Of a DNA stretch of 64,000 nucleotides, positions 18,328 through 27,355 are shown piece after piece. Below the pieces are notes generated by a model, which had not been told where the DNA came from, did not search any database, and saw only the letters and a program-made list of their open reading frames with translations. Made by a program: the position numbers and the translations under genes. The stretch spans positions 2,432,001-2,496,000 of the forward strand of contig NZ_JBEWTB010000002.1 in NCBI RefSeq assembly GCF_040549045.1. The letters run 5' to 3'. The stretch is from Endozoicomonas sp. NE40. Its GTDB lineage: Bacteria; Pseudomonadota; Gammaproteobacteria; Pseudomonadales; Endozoicomonadaceae. The stretch's first letter is position 1; every line of letters begins with the position of its first letter.

Positions 18328-19947
18328 TTAATGCTCTTTTATATACAAATCTTTTGTGTAAATGGTGCCTTCAACATTGTTGATTGGATAACCGCCAACG
18401 TAGGGTTTGACCAGCCTGCTGTTAACATACTGGTAAATAGGCGCAACCGGCATTTCTTCCGCAAGAATCTGCTCGGCCCGGGAGTAGAGGGCGTTGCGCT
18501 CTTTCTCAGTTTCTGCCCGTCGGGACTTTTTCATTAATTCATCGTATTGTTCGTTGCTGAAGCGGGCATCGTTCTGCCCATGACCGGTTGTATGCAGATC
18601 CAGCATGGTTGATGCTTCATTGTAGTCGCCCATCCAGCCACCTCTGGCAATTTCAAACCGGTTATTGCGTTTCATATCCAGAAAGGTTTTCCACTCCTTA
18701 TTTTCCAGTTTTACGGTTACCCCCAGAGGTTTCCACATCTGGGCAATGGCTATCGCCAGTTTTTTGTGTGCCTCACTGGTGTTGTAAATAATAGTGACTT
18801 CCAGAGGCTTGTCGGGACCATACCCGGCTTCACGAATCAGCTGGGCGGCTTTCTGGTTGCGCTCTTGCTGGGTCAGTTTGCTGAAGCTTGTTTCCGGTGG
18901 TGTAAAACCATTAATGCTTTCCGGAGTAAACGCATAAGCAGGCTTTTGTCCCTGCCCGAGAATGTAGTCCGTTATGGCGGACCGGTTAATGGCATAAGAC
19001 AGAGCTTTACGAACCCTGACATCGTTCAGGGGTGGCCTGGTGGTATTAAAACTGTAGTAATAGGTACCCAGCTCCGGAGAGGTTTTTACCTGCTCAGGGA
19101 TGGTCTTCATCAGGTTTTTATAATGTTCCAGCGGTACGGTGTCGGTCATATCCAGTTCGCCGGTTTTGTAACGGTGCAGTTTGGCGGAGTCGGAAGCGAC
19201 TGGCAGGAACGTGACCTGGTTAATGATGGTTTCTTTATCATTCCAGTACTGCCGGTTGCGCTTGAGTACAATCTTGCCGTTGACGACCCATTCATCCAGC
19301 CTGTAAGCGCCGTTAGACACCATTTTGCCGGGGCGGGTCCATTCGTCACCGTATTTTTCAATGGTGGCTCGATGGGTTGGAAAGGTCGTATGCTGTGCCA
19401 GCATCTTAATGAAGTAAGGAACCGGTTGCTCCAGCGTAATCTGGAAGGTTCTGTTATCCAGCGCTTTTACCCCCAGTGCTGACGCCGGTTTCTCACCACG
19501 AATAATGGCTGAGGCATTTATAACGGTGGTTTTTTCTATGTACCAGCTATAGCGGGAGCCTGTGGAGGGATCAACCGCCCGCTGGAAGCCATAGACAAAA
19601 TCATGGGCTGTCACCGGAGAGCCATCAGACCATCGGGCGCTGTCACGAATCTTGAAGGTAAAGACCTTGTTGTCGTCGGAGACCAGCCAGCTTTCGGCCT
19701 GTCCGGGAACAATATTGCCATCGGCATCCTGATTAACCAGCCCTTCAAACAGGTCGCGGGTTATGTGGCCTCCGGGCGTCCCTTCAACCTTGTGCGGATC
19801 AAGGGAGGCGGGTTCTACACCGTTGTCTCTGACCAGCTCCTGCACGTTGGCGAGTTTAACGCCGGGCGGAACGACGGCAGCATTTGAGGCTGGAATCAGT
19901 AATACGGTCATAACGGCAACGGCCGCCATCATGGACAAGCACTTCAT
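18328..19947 (-). CDS. oppA: Periplasmic oligopeptide-binding protein OppA
   Basis: An extracellular solute-binding protein, family 5, that captures peptides in the periplasm for OppBCDF. From 19947 the N-terminus is a clean signal peptide (MKCLSMMAAVAVMTVLLIP, cleavage near SNA-AV). An ATG at 19992 would add 15 polar residues before it and cannot be excluded. Features of the MppA/OppA group include EPASLDPHKVEGTPGGHI, WSDGSPVTAHDFVYGFQRAVDP and GGWMGDYNEASTMLDL. It is the first gene of the operon. Peptide uptake would suit life in host tissue, but the ligand is not known. Confidence 0.92.
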   Translation of the reverse strand: MKCLSMMAAVAVMTVLLIPASNAAVVPPGVKLANVQELVRDNGVEPASLDPHKVEGTPGGHITRDLFEGLVNQDADGNIVPGQAESWLVSDDNKVFTFKIRDSARWSDGSPVTAHDFVYGFQRAVDPSTGSRYSWYIEKTTVINASAIIRGEKPASALGVKALDNRTFQITLEQPVPYFIKMLAQHTTFPTHRATIEKYGDEWTRPGKMVSNGAYRLDEWVVNGKIVLKRNRQYWNDKETIINQVTFLPVASDSAKLHRYKTGELDMTDTVPLEHYKNLMKTIPEQVKTSPELGTYYYSFNTTRPPLNDVRVRKALSYAINRSAITDYILGQGQKPAYAFTPESINGFTPPETSFSKLTQQERNQKAAQLIREAGYGPDKPLEVTIIYNTSEAHKKLAIAIAQMWKPLGVTVKLENKEWKTFLDMKRNNRFEIARGGWMGDYNEASTMLDLHTTGHGQNDARFSNEQYDELMKKSRRAETEKERNALYSRAEQILAEEMPVAPIYQYVNSRLVKPYVGGYPINNVEGTIYTKDLYIKEH

Positions 19948-20063
19948 TATTATTGTGTTCCTCTCTACCTGTTTTTCTTTAGCTATGGTCATTTGTAATA
20001 GCGTTCAGGCAAGGCTGTAAAGCCCATCTAACTAGATGTCTGAAGATGGATCAAGTATCAGGT

Positions 20064-20129
20064 AATGCAAGTAAAAAAACAGTCACTGTAGAAATATCTC
20101 AGTCTGGGTTGTAGTTGCCCTGAGTTTTT
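20064..20129 (+). repeat. Direct repeat copy A flanking the 20.1-22.9 kb block
   Basis: About 65 bases, beginning AATGCAAGTAAAAA and ending in TGAGTTTTT, recur in the same orientation at 22847-22910 (AGTGCAAGTAAAAA ... TGTGTTTTT) with scattered mismatches and small gaps. The shared core includes GTCTGG-TTGTAGT. The two copies enclose the genes at 20197-22716. Confidence 0.6.
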
Positions 20130-20196
20130 CTCTGGCATCACCCGTTCATGTTATACCGATAGCGTCTGCTTATGCGGTCTGGCGCAGGGTTCTGTT

Positions 20197-20655
20197 TTAC
20201 TGGTTACCTTTAATGTGCTTGATCAATGCGCAGAAACAGCTTTCGCGCACAGAGGGCGCTTCATTCACCAGTGGTGTGTGCGGGGTTGTCGGAGCCTTAA
20301 CAAAAGCAAAAGGGCTGTGAAGCTGTAATGGTGGCCCTGAATAGGGGGAAGGTACAAAAGTGTCACCTTCTGATGGAGAGCTTGGAGTGATAACCCGAAT
20401 AACCTCTGAATGGTAAGATCTTCTCTGGAATATATAGGTAACTGATTCCGGAAAAAACATCCGTTCTCCCAGCTGTATGTTTTCTACGGGTACAGGAATT
20501 GGGGTATTGTTTGGAAACAGTTCAATATATCCCATGTCAGAACCGGGTTCACTGGACAGGAACAGATTAGAGGTAAGTCTATCCTGAAAAGGATTTTGGA
20601 TAACATAACCCATATAGTTGGAGAGCAGCTCTTCATGGGAAATATTGTTGGGCAT
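20197..20655 (-). CDS. Hypothetical protein, 152 aa
   Basis: An unrecognised open frame. It is Pro/Ser-rich in the middle (ITPSSPSEGDTFVPSPYSGPP) and ends with CFCALIKHIKGNQ. There are no signal peptide, membrane helix or known domain, and the ribosome binding site upstream of the ATG at 20655 is weak. It lies inside the block bounded by direct repeats and diverges from the large gene at 20833. It may be a gene fragment; an overlapping frame on the same strand (20484-20765) is less likely. Confidence 0.35.
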   Translation of the reverse strand: MPNNISHEELLSNYMGYVIQNPFQDRLTSNLFLSSEPGSDMGYIELFPNNTPIPVPVENIQLGERMFFPESVTYIFQRRSYHSEVIRVITPSSPSEGDTFVPSPYSGPPLQLHSPFAFVKAPTTPHTPLVNEAPSVRESCFCALIKHIKGNQ

Positions 20656-20832
20656 AAAGACGTAGACACCTGTTCACGATGACCAAAATACCGACTCAGC
20701 GGAGAACCACTTGCCTGTCGTAGTCTTGTGTGCGGTTTACCGGTCAATAGAGCCGTATGGAACATTTTTCAGTTTAAACTGTCTTAATGCTTTGAGCAGA
20801 AAAAACTCTCTTTAGTTCAAAGGATTATGTTC

Positions 20833-22716
20833 ATGGATAGAATGACGGGTCTTCCCTCCCTTCCCCAGATGAGTACTGAAGGCAAGCAGCAGGCGTCGGG
20901 TGGTGATGACGGTACTGAAACGGGATTGTTTGCTGGTTATCGCCTTCAGAAAAGCAGCCTGAAGCACGTTTGTGCTTATAGCCCAGAAGTTCAGGTAAAA
21001 GAAATAGCCGCTAAGAAAAAAAGAACCGTAGATGCCACACAACCTTCTGAAGGATTACCCGGCAATATGCTGCTCTGTCCGGTAAATAGCTCTCAAGGGG
21101 TTTATGATCGTCAACCCATAGCACCTGAAAGTAGCCCATTAGAAGCAAGTACGAAGAAGTCCGGTGGAGAAGATGAAAGAACACGCCTAAAGAATAGGTT
21201 GATTAACGAATACGCTAAAGCAAACCCGCTCTACGGTGAATATGTAATCGAAACGTTGAATTCACAAGTATCTTATAGTGCGATATCTGAAACAGAGACT
21301 TTGTCTGGATTGGAAACAGGGGCTGGAGTCATTACTGAAAGTAATTCTCCTTTGAGTCATTCCGAGCAAGCGTTAATGCCTGCTTACCTGACTCTACTTA
21401 CTGGTCCTATTGAAGAGGCTGTTGGAGAACAATCAGGTACAGCTGGCAGTGAAAGTGAACAAGACACTTGTACAGTACCTTATATAAAATCAGAGTCAAA
21501 AAAAACGGCAATAAAAAAGAAAAGAACGACTTTAAAAACTAAAAAAAAATCAGTAACTAAGAAAGAGAAAAAAAACATCCAGTTAAAGATTGAAAAAAAA
21601 TATGGAGAAGGGTTTCTGGAAGCAATACGCGATGCTTTAAGAAATGAATTTTATAATAAAGTTATGTTCGATAAATCCTACATCGAGAAACGTTTGGATG
21701 ACTATGTAAAACAGTTTCCGGCAGTGTTTGAAGAGTTTAATCATGATTTTGGTAAAATTGCAGAACATCTTATTGAAGGTGATGATAACCAGGTTATAGG
21801 GAAAGACAATATATATGAAATGCGTAGACTGTTTATTAGTCACTATGAAAAAAAACGCGACAGATTTATTCGTGCCAATATAATGAGATTGAATCATCCT
21901 GAGAAATATACTTCAAGTGATGATTTTATTGAAGTGCAAATACCAAAGAGTAGTGCAAAGTCTGATTGGGAAACTAAAGTAGTGAAACTTCCACTGCCAG
22001 TAGATAAATTTGATCAGAAGACTTTGAGTAGTAACACTCCAGAAATAAGCAAATTAGAGAAAAAAAGGCTTAGAGCCAGATTAACTCAACAAGCAATAAG
22101 AAATAGAAAAAAAGAGCGTTTTATAAGAGAAGCAAGTACTTCTGAATTAAAATGTTCAAATAGAGAGAAACGTGACTCTGAACAATATTTGACTATTGAT
22201 AATATATTGAAATGTTTAGATTACTATAGGGAAAAAGAACATGGCTACATTATTGATGAATATGCTGAAAGAGTAGAAATCCCTGCTTTAGCAGACATGA
22301 TTTTCTATGGTTCCAGACAAATGAAAAAAAACGCAGAAGAAATTTTTAAAAGAGATGTCAGTGATGATGAACTGAAGAATATATCTGGATTAAGTAGAAA
22401 AGTACGTAACAGGCTTGCGGCAGCCTGGAGCAGAGCAAAAGAAAAAGCTTTGGCAGCTAATAGTACCCCCCAATCAAAATTGTTGTCTGGAAGTACAGAG
22501 CAGTACTTATCTGGCAAATCTTCGGATACTTGTCCTGAAGCCAGAGAGACTACCGAGGATTGGAAGACGTTAGAAGAAATGTTCGAGGACAACTTAACAA
22601 GAGATTTTGATATTGGTGATTTTTATATTGGCGATATTGACGATATTGAGATGGGTGACCCTGAAAATTTTGGTGATGACGATTTAATGCGAAACCTTGG
22701 GCTTAACTTACCGTAG
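20833..22716 (+). CDS. Transcription-factor-like protein with bZIP-type basic region, candidate nucleomodulin
   Basis: I know no bacterial family for this 627-residue protein. A start at 20833 is preferred (AAAGGA eight bases upstream) over the ATG at 20827. A Lys-rich tract around residues 220-250 (KKTAIKKKRTTLKTKKKS) looks like a nuclear localisation signal. A basic stretch near residue 410 (KKRLRARLTQQAIRNRKKER) and one near 521-542 (RKVRNRLAAAWSRAKEK) follow. The latter has the exact bZIP N-x7-R pattern with Ala-Ala and Ser-Arg in place, but no leucine zipper follows. The C-terminal about 50 residues are acidic with spaced Phe/Ile/Met (RDFDIGDFYIGDIDD), like VP16-type activation domains. 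The gene is AT-rich and bounded by direct repeats. Action in a host nucleus is inference. Confidence 0.6.
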   Translation: MDRMTGLPSLPQMSTEGKQQASGGDDGTETGLFAGYRLQKSSLKHVCAYSPEVQVKEIAAKKKRTVDATQPSEGLPGNMLLCPVNSSQGVYDRQPIAPESSPLEASTKKSGGEDERTRLKNRLINEYAKANPLYGEYVIETLNSQVSYSAISETETLSGLETGAGVITESNSPLSHSEQALMPAYLTLLTGPIEEAVGEQSGTAGSESEQDTCTVPYIKSESKKTAIKKKRTTLKTKKKSVTKKEKKNIQLKIEKKYGEGFLEAIRDALRNEFYNKVMFDKSYIEKRLDDYVKQFPAVFEEFNHDFGKIAEHLIEGDDNQVIGKDNIYEMRRLFISHYEKKRDRFIRANIMRLNHPEKYTSSDDFIEVQIPKSSAKSDWETKVVKLPLPVDKFDQKTLSSNTPEISKLEKKRLRARLTQQAIRNRKKERFIREASTSELKCSNREKRDSEQYLTIDNILKCLDYYREKEHGYIIDEYAERVEIPALADMIFYGSRQMKKNAEEIFKRDVSDDELKNISGLSRKVRNRLAAAWSRAKEKALAANSTPQSKLLSGSTEQYLSGKSSDTCPEARETTEDWKTLEEMFEDNLTRDFDIGDFYIGDIDDIEMGDPENFGDDDLMRNLGLNLP

Positions 22717-22846
22717 TCGTCTGCTGTAGGCTCAGGGTTATTAAATCTCACAATGTTACTGTCCTTATGTATCATCTGGCCTGTCCTGAAAAATATCGAA
22801 GAGTAGATGATTAGCTGGTTCGATTATGTGCTTTCTTCAGTCAATT

Positions 22847-22910
22847 AGTGCAAGTAAAAAGGTAACTATGGAAAAATCTCTGTCTGGATTGTAGTAGTCT
22901 TGTGTTTTTT
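22847..22910 (+). repeat. Direct repeat copy B, upstream of soxR
   Basis: This is the second copy of the repeat at 20064-20129, in the same orientation, ending about 20 bases before the soxR start. It may therefore contain promoter sequence of soxR that was duplicated when the block arrived. Confidence 0.6.
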
Positions 22911-22932
22911 TACTGACTAGTCCGGTAGTTTG

Positions 22933-23433
22933 ATGCGTCGCAATGATAAGTTCCTGACCATTAGTGAAGTGGCTGAGCGCACAGGCGTAGCCCCTTCAGC
23001 CCTGAGATTTTATGAGACCAGGCATTTGATCCGTTCTGTCCGGACGGCTGGCAACCAGCGGCGCTATCATCCGTCCATGCTGCGACAGATTTCAGTAATA
23101 CAGATAGCACAGAAGCTTGGGGTGACATTAGAAGAAATTGCCCAGGCGTTTGCTGCCCTGCCGGATAACCGAACGCCAAACAAGAAAGACTGGGATATTC
23201 TGGCCCGGCGCTGGGGCAGGCAGCTTGATGAACGAATTGCCATCATGCAGCGTTTGCGTTCACAGCTCAATGGCTGCATGGGTTGCGGTTGCCTGTCTAT
23301 GAAGCATTGTGAGCTGGTGAATCCGAACGACGCTGTGGCCTCACACGGTGCTGGTGCGCGTTATGTCATGGAAGCCCCGGAAGAACGGTTTGCTGAAATC
23401 AGTTCTGAGAATAAGAATTCCGACTTGACTTAA
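22933..23433 (+). CDS. soxR: Redox-sensitive MerR-family regulator SoxR
   Basis: SoxR senses redox-cycling compounds and nitric oxide through a [2Fe-2S] cluster and activates target promoters. The N-terminal MerR helix-turn-helix (FLTISEVAERTGVAPSALRFYE) and dimer helix are present. The cluster motif CMGCGCLSMKHC (C-x2-C-x-C-x5-C) lies at about residues 117-128, as in SoxR. The ATG at 22933 is used; the TTG just before it adds one residue. No divergent soxS is seen, as is usual outside enterics, so targets are probably elsewhere. Confidence 0.93.
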   Translation: MRRNDKFLTISEVAERTGVAPSALRFYETRHLIRSVRTAGNQRRYHPSMLRQISVIQIAQKLGVTLEEIAQAFAALPDNRTPNKKDWDILARRWGRQLDERIAIMQRLRSQLNGCMGCGCLSMKHCELVNPNDAVASHGAGARYVMEAPEERFAEISSENKNSDLT

Positions 23434-23503
23434 AGTGGGCTGAATTATTAGTTGTCTGAATGGGTAAGCCTGCAAGCCACACCGTAATGGAAAATTCATT
23501 GCC

Positions 23504-23532
23504 AGAGCCATCAGCAATAATCCAATGGCTCT
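23504..23532. terminator. Hairpin between soxR and the convergent marC-family gene
   Basis: An 8-bp stem (AGAGCCAT / ATGGCTCT) with a 13-base loop lies between the convergent stops of soxR and the gene at 23544. It lacks a strong T-run, so it is a moderate candidate. Confidence 0.4.
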
Positions 23533-23543
23533 GTTCGGTTTAA

Positions 23544-24134
23544 TTAGTGGATGTAGCTGGTAATACCATTAATCAGCATCTGCACCGACAGCATGATCAG
23601 GATCATACCCATCAGACGTTCAATCGCAAATACGCCACGAGTACCCAGCAGCTTCATAATACGGTTTGAGAACACCAGAATGGCAGAGCTGACAAACCAG
23701 GCCAGCAGAACCGCTGCAATTAATTGAGTTTCCTGTCCCGGGTGCTGATTGCCCAGAAGAATCAGGGTGGCAAGAATGGACGGGCCTGCAATCAGAGGCG
23801 TGGCCATCGGCACGATGAAAGGCTCGCCATCCGGTGTGTCCCCCATAATGCCGCCCCCGCGCGCAGGAGGAAATATCATTTTCAAGGCAATCAAAAACAG
23901 GATCACGCCGCCTGCAATGCTGACCGCTTCCTGTTCAAGACTCAGCAGAGTCAGCATGTTGTCGCCGACAAACAGGAACACGAGCAGAATCAGCAGAGCG
24001 ATAAGCAACTCACGAATCAGAACTCTTGTTCTTCGCTCCTCAGGCACGTGTTTTAAGACTGAGATAAAGATGGGCATATTGCCCAGTGGGTCCATGATCA
24101 GGAACAGCAGGACTGCAGTAGAGAGAATATCCAT
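23544..24134 (-). CDS. MarC/YhgN-family inner-membrane protein
   Basis: A 196-residue protein with about six hydrophobic helices. The N-terminus (LFLIMDPLGNMPIFISVLKH) and the central PFIVPMATPLIAGPSILATLILL segment are signatures of the MarC (NAAT-type) family, closest to YhgN. The transport role of this family is unsettled. It is convergent with soxR and has no obvious operon partner. Confidence 0.88.
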   Translation of the reverse strand: MDILSTAVLLFLIMDPLGNMPIFISVLKHVPEERRTRVLIRELLIALLILLVFLFVGDNMLTLLSLEQEAVSIAGGVILFLIALKMIFPPARGGGIMGDTPDGEPFIVPMATPLIAGPSILATLILLGNQHPGQETQLIAAVLLAWFVSSAILVFSNRIMKLLGTRGVFAIERLMGMILIMLSVQMLINGITSYIH

Positions 24135-24238
24135 TTATAAACAACCATGATCAGTTATGAATCTTGGTCAGGCTTATATCATCGGAGTTTTAAAAATCCA
24201 AGATAGGGGATATGCAGGCAAGATGGCGATTCTGAATG

Positions 24239-24469
24239 TTAAATCGCCAAATTTTGCTGGTGTATCAATAAAGCCAGTCTTGCCTTTTTATCTTTAACGG
24301 AACCATGAATGATGTCGGCGCTGGTTTGAGCCTGACTTTCACGGGGCTTTTCAGTCTTCAGGCTGCTTTTGCTGATGTCCTGCGTTCCTGTTTGCTGATC
24401 CGCCACCATAAGGGCGCTCTGACTTATCTCGTTGACCGGGGCTGAGCTGGGAGTGATTGACTGGCTCAT
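24239..24469 (-). CDS. Small conserved-looking hypothetical protein
   Basis: A 76-residue polar protein (MSQSITPSSAPVNEIS...) ending in a basic helix (KDKKARLALLIHQQNLAI). The start at 24469 is chosen because GGAG lies eight bases upstream; an earlier in-frame ATG at 24517 lacks this. The C-terminal helix resembles small gammaproteobacterial proteins of unknown function. No membrane segment or signal peptide is seen. Confidence 0.5.
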   Translation of the reverse strand: MSQSITPSSAPVNEISQSALMVADQQTGTQDISKSSLKTEKPRESQAQTSADIIHGSVKDKKARLALLIHQQNLAI

Positions 24470-24577
24470 GACTACATCTCCAAAATCATCCTTGATTTCA
24501 CAAGCATAGGGAGCCATTTAGAGAGTGTCTGTAAGACTATGGGCTAAATTTTAATAAAGAGAATATAAAATTATTTT

Positions 24578-25120
24578 TTAATTCATTTCAGCAATATACT
24601 CATCCTTCAGTTTTACGTAATTGACTGCACTGTAGGAAAAGAAGCTGATTTCCTGTTCGGTCAGCGGACGCACCATCCTGGCCGGGTTGCCTTTATAGAG
24701 GAAACCACTCTGCAGGCGTTTGCCCGGAGGCACCAGGCAGCCTGCTGCCACTATGACTTCTTCTTCAACCACTGCACCGTCCATTACAATAGAGCCAAGA
24801 CCGATCAGGCACCGGTCATGAAGTGTGCATCCGTGCAGGGTAACGCTGTGACCCACGGTAACATCGCTGCCAATAGTCAGAGCATGGCCTTTTGGGTTGT
24901 AATGGCTGGCGTGAGTAATGTGCAGAACTGAACCATCCTGAATGCTGGTGCGTTCACCAATTCGAATGCTGTTCATATCTCCCCGAACAACGCTCATAGG
25001 CCATATCGAGCTGTCTTTGCCAATCACCACATCGCCAATGACTAATGCAGTCGGATCAATAAACACTCCTTTGCCGGTAACCGGCGTTTTCCCTTTGAAG
25101 GTTCTTATGGCAGGGTTCAT
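24578..25120 (-). CDS. Gamma-carbonic-anhydrase-like protein (YrdA/PaaY family)
   Basis: A left-handed beta-helix protein built of hexapeptide repeats (VIGDVVIGKDSSIW, IRIGERTSIQDGSVLH, LTIGSDVTVGHSVTLHGC). The metal-binding histidines of the gamma-carbonic-anhydrase group are in HITHASH and GHSVTLHGC. YLYKGNPARMVRPLT-like FLYKGNPARMVRPLTEQE is typical of the C-terminal segment. Whether it is an active carbonic anhydrase cannot be told from sequence. It is divergent from prlC, a common neighbour in gammaproteobacteria. Confidence 0.88.
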   Translation of the reverse strand: MNPAIRTFKGKTPVTGKGVFIDPTALVIGDVVIGKDSSIWPMSVVRGDMNSIRIGERTSIQDGSVLHITHASHYNPKGHALTIGSDVTVGHSVTLHGCTLHDRCLIGLGSIVMDGAVVEEEVIVAAGCLVPPGKRLQSGFLYKGNPARMVRPLTEQEISFFSYSAVNYVKLKDEYIAEMN

Positions 25121-25318
25121 GGCGCTTCTCGCTCTGGCACTGAAGATTAGAGTTCGGTTTTAAAACTATTCTAACAGGCTCTCTGTTTTTTAGTGGCTCA
25201 GGGACGTATAAACAGTCAGGAGTAAGAGAAAATTTGAATGGCCGATACACAGCATGCTTGAAATAGCGTTCTGATGTACCCATTGTGATAAATAAGAACA
25301 GATCAGAGAGCATTACAC

Positions 25319-27355
25319 ATGAGCAACCCGCTGCTTCAGTCTTCCGAACTGCCTCCTTTTTCAAAGATCAATCCTGAGCATGTGCAGCCAGCGGTTGAAA
25401 CCATCATTAAAGAAAATGAGCAGGCAATAGAATCGTTGCTGGCAAACACGTCCAGCTTCAGCTGGCAGTCTTTACAGGAACCCATGGATGTTCTGGGTGA
25501 TCGCCTTAACCAGGCATGGTCTCCGGTAGGACATATGAATGCAGTGGTGAACAGCGATGAGTTGCGTGATGCCTACAACGCCTGTCTGCCCATTCTTTCC
25601 GAATATTCTACACGCATTGGACAGAATCAGGCTTTGTATGAAGCCTATCGCCAAATTGCGGAAGCGGGTGATTTTACGCAGCTCGACAAAGCCCAGCAGA
25701 AAGTGGTCAATGACTATCTGAGAGATTTCAAACTGGCTGGCGTTGCCCTGCCTGAAGACAAAAAAGCTCGTTACGGCGACATCCAGAAAGAACTGTCTGA
25801 GCTGACCAGCAAGTTCTCCGACAATGTTCTGGACGCTACCATGGCGTGGTCAAAGCTGATTACCGATGAAGACGAATTAAAAGGGTTGCCGGAATCTGCA
25901 CTGGCTGGCGCACGCCAACTGGCTGAGGCAAAAGGCCACGATCAGGGCTGGATGCTGAACCTCGACTTCCCAAGTTTCTTCCCGGTAATGACCTACTGCG
26001 ATAACCGGGAACTGCGTGAAGAAGTTTACACCGCCTTCTGCACCCGGGCTTCTGACCAGGGACCCAACGCAGGAGAGTTTGATAACAGCGAAAACCTTAA
26101 AAATATCCTGAAGCTGCGCCATGAACTGGCTCAACTTCTGGACTTTGATAATTATGCAGAATACTCGCTGGCCACCAAAATGGCTGAATCACCAGACCAG
26201 GTGGTGGCTTTTCTGGAAGACTTGGCGGCACGCAGCAAACCTCAGGCGGAAAAAGAGCTGGCAGAGCTAAAAGCCTTTGCCAAAGATGAATACGGTGTTG
26301 AAGACCTGCAGGCGTGGGACATTGGTTACTACGGCGAAAAGCTGCGTCAGAACCGTTATGCCATTTCTCAGGAAGAGCTGCGCCCGTGGTTCCCGGCAGA
26401 GAAGAGCATTGATGGCATGTTTGCCGTGGTCGGGAAACTGTTTGACATCACCTTTGAAACGGCGACCGATGTGGATGTCTGGCACAAAGATGTGCGTTTC
26501 TACAACATTAAACGCGATGGTGTTGTGATTGGTCGTTTCTATCTTGATCTCTATGCCCGTGAGCACAAACGTGGCGGTGCCTGGATGGACGAGTGTCGTG
26601 TACGTCGCAGTGTTCCCGGACAGAAAAAAGTGCAGCTACCTGTTGCTTACCTGACCTGTAACTTTACGCCGCCTGTTGGCGATAAGCCTGCACTGCTGAC
26701 CCACGACGAAGTGGTTACCCTGTTCCATGAATTTGGTCACGGCCTGCACCACATGCTGACGAAAGTGGATTACTCCCCGGTGTCTGGCATTAATGGCGTG
26801 GCATGGGATGCGGTCGAGCTGCCAAGCCAGTTTATGGAAAACTGGTGCTGGGAAGAAGAAGGTCTGGCACTGATTTCCGGGCATCACGAAACCGGTGAGC
26901 CGCTGCCCCGGGAAATGCTGGATAAACTGCTGGCCGCTAAAAACTTCCAGTCCGCCATGATGATGGCGCGTCAGCTGGAGTTCGCCCTGTTTGACTTTAA
27001 ACTGCACAAAAATTACGCGGAAGGCAAAGCCGTTCAGGAGGTATTGAATGAAGTGCGACAACAGGTTTCTGTTGTGATCCCGCCTGCTTTCAATCGCTTC
27101 CAGCACAGCTTCAGTCATATTTTTGCTGGCGGTTATGCGGCAGGTTACTACAGCTACAAGTGGGCTGAGGTATTGTCGGCTGATGCGTTTTCCCGTTTTG
27201 AGGAAGAAGGCATTTTTAACCGTGAAACCGGTGAGTCTTTCCTGAATGAAATTCTGGAGAAAGGCGGCTCTGCTGAACCCATGGAACTGTTTGTAAACTT
27301 CCGTGGCCGTGAGCCTGAGATTGACGCTCTGTTGCGTCACAGCGGTATTGCCTGA
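25319..27355 (+). CDS. prlC: Oligopeptidase A (M3 metallopeptidase)
   Basis: PrlC degrades peptides, including cleaved signal peptides, in the cytoplasm. The zinc site HEFGH is in TLFHEFGHGLHHMLTKV, with the following Glu in WDAVELPSQFMENW. The N-terminal helical thimet-oligopeptidase domain and the C-terminal YAAGYYSYKWAEVLSADAFS segment are present. The 678-residue length matches OpdA. Its stop is immediately followed by the stop of the convergent SET gene. With the Opp permease nearby it could process imported peptides, an inference. Confidence 0.96.
   Translation: MSNPLLQSSELPPFSKINPEHVQPAVETIIKENEQAIESLLANTSSFSWQSLQEPMDVLGDRLNQAWSPVGHMNAVVNSDELRDAYNACLPILSEYSTRIGQNQALYEAYRQIAEAGDFTQLDKAQQKVVNDYLRDFKLAGVALPEDKKARYGDIQKELSELTSKFSDNVLDATMAWSKLITDEDELKGLPESALAGARQLAEAKGHDQGWMLNLDFPSFFPVMTYCDNRELREEVYTAFCTRASDQGPNAGEFDNSENLKNILKLRHELAQLLDFDNYAEYSLATKMAESPDQVVAFLEDLAARSKPQAEKELAELKAFAKDEYGVEDLQAWDIGYYGEKLRQNRYAISQEELRPWFPAEKSIDGMFAVVGKLFDITFETATDVDVWHKDVRFYNIKRDGVVIGRFYLDLYAREHKRGGAWMDECRVRRSVPGQKKVQLPVAYLTCNFTPPVGDKPALLTHDEVVTLFHEFGHGLHHMLTKVDYSPVSGINGVAWDAVELPSQFMENWCWEEEGLALISGHHETGEPLPREMLDKLLAAKNFQSAMMMARQLEFALFDFKLHKNYAEGKAVQEVLNEVRQQVSVVIPPAFNRFQHSFSHIFAGGYAAGYYSYKWAEVLSADAFSRFEEEGIFNRETGESFLNEILEKGGSAEPMELFVNFRGREPEIDALLRHSGIA

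Noticed and set aside
20484..20765. 93-residue minus-strand frame.
   Set aside because: It overlaps the better frame at 20197-20655 and has a low-complexity, non-protein-like composition.
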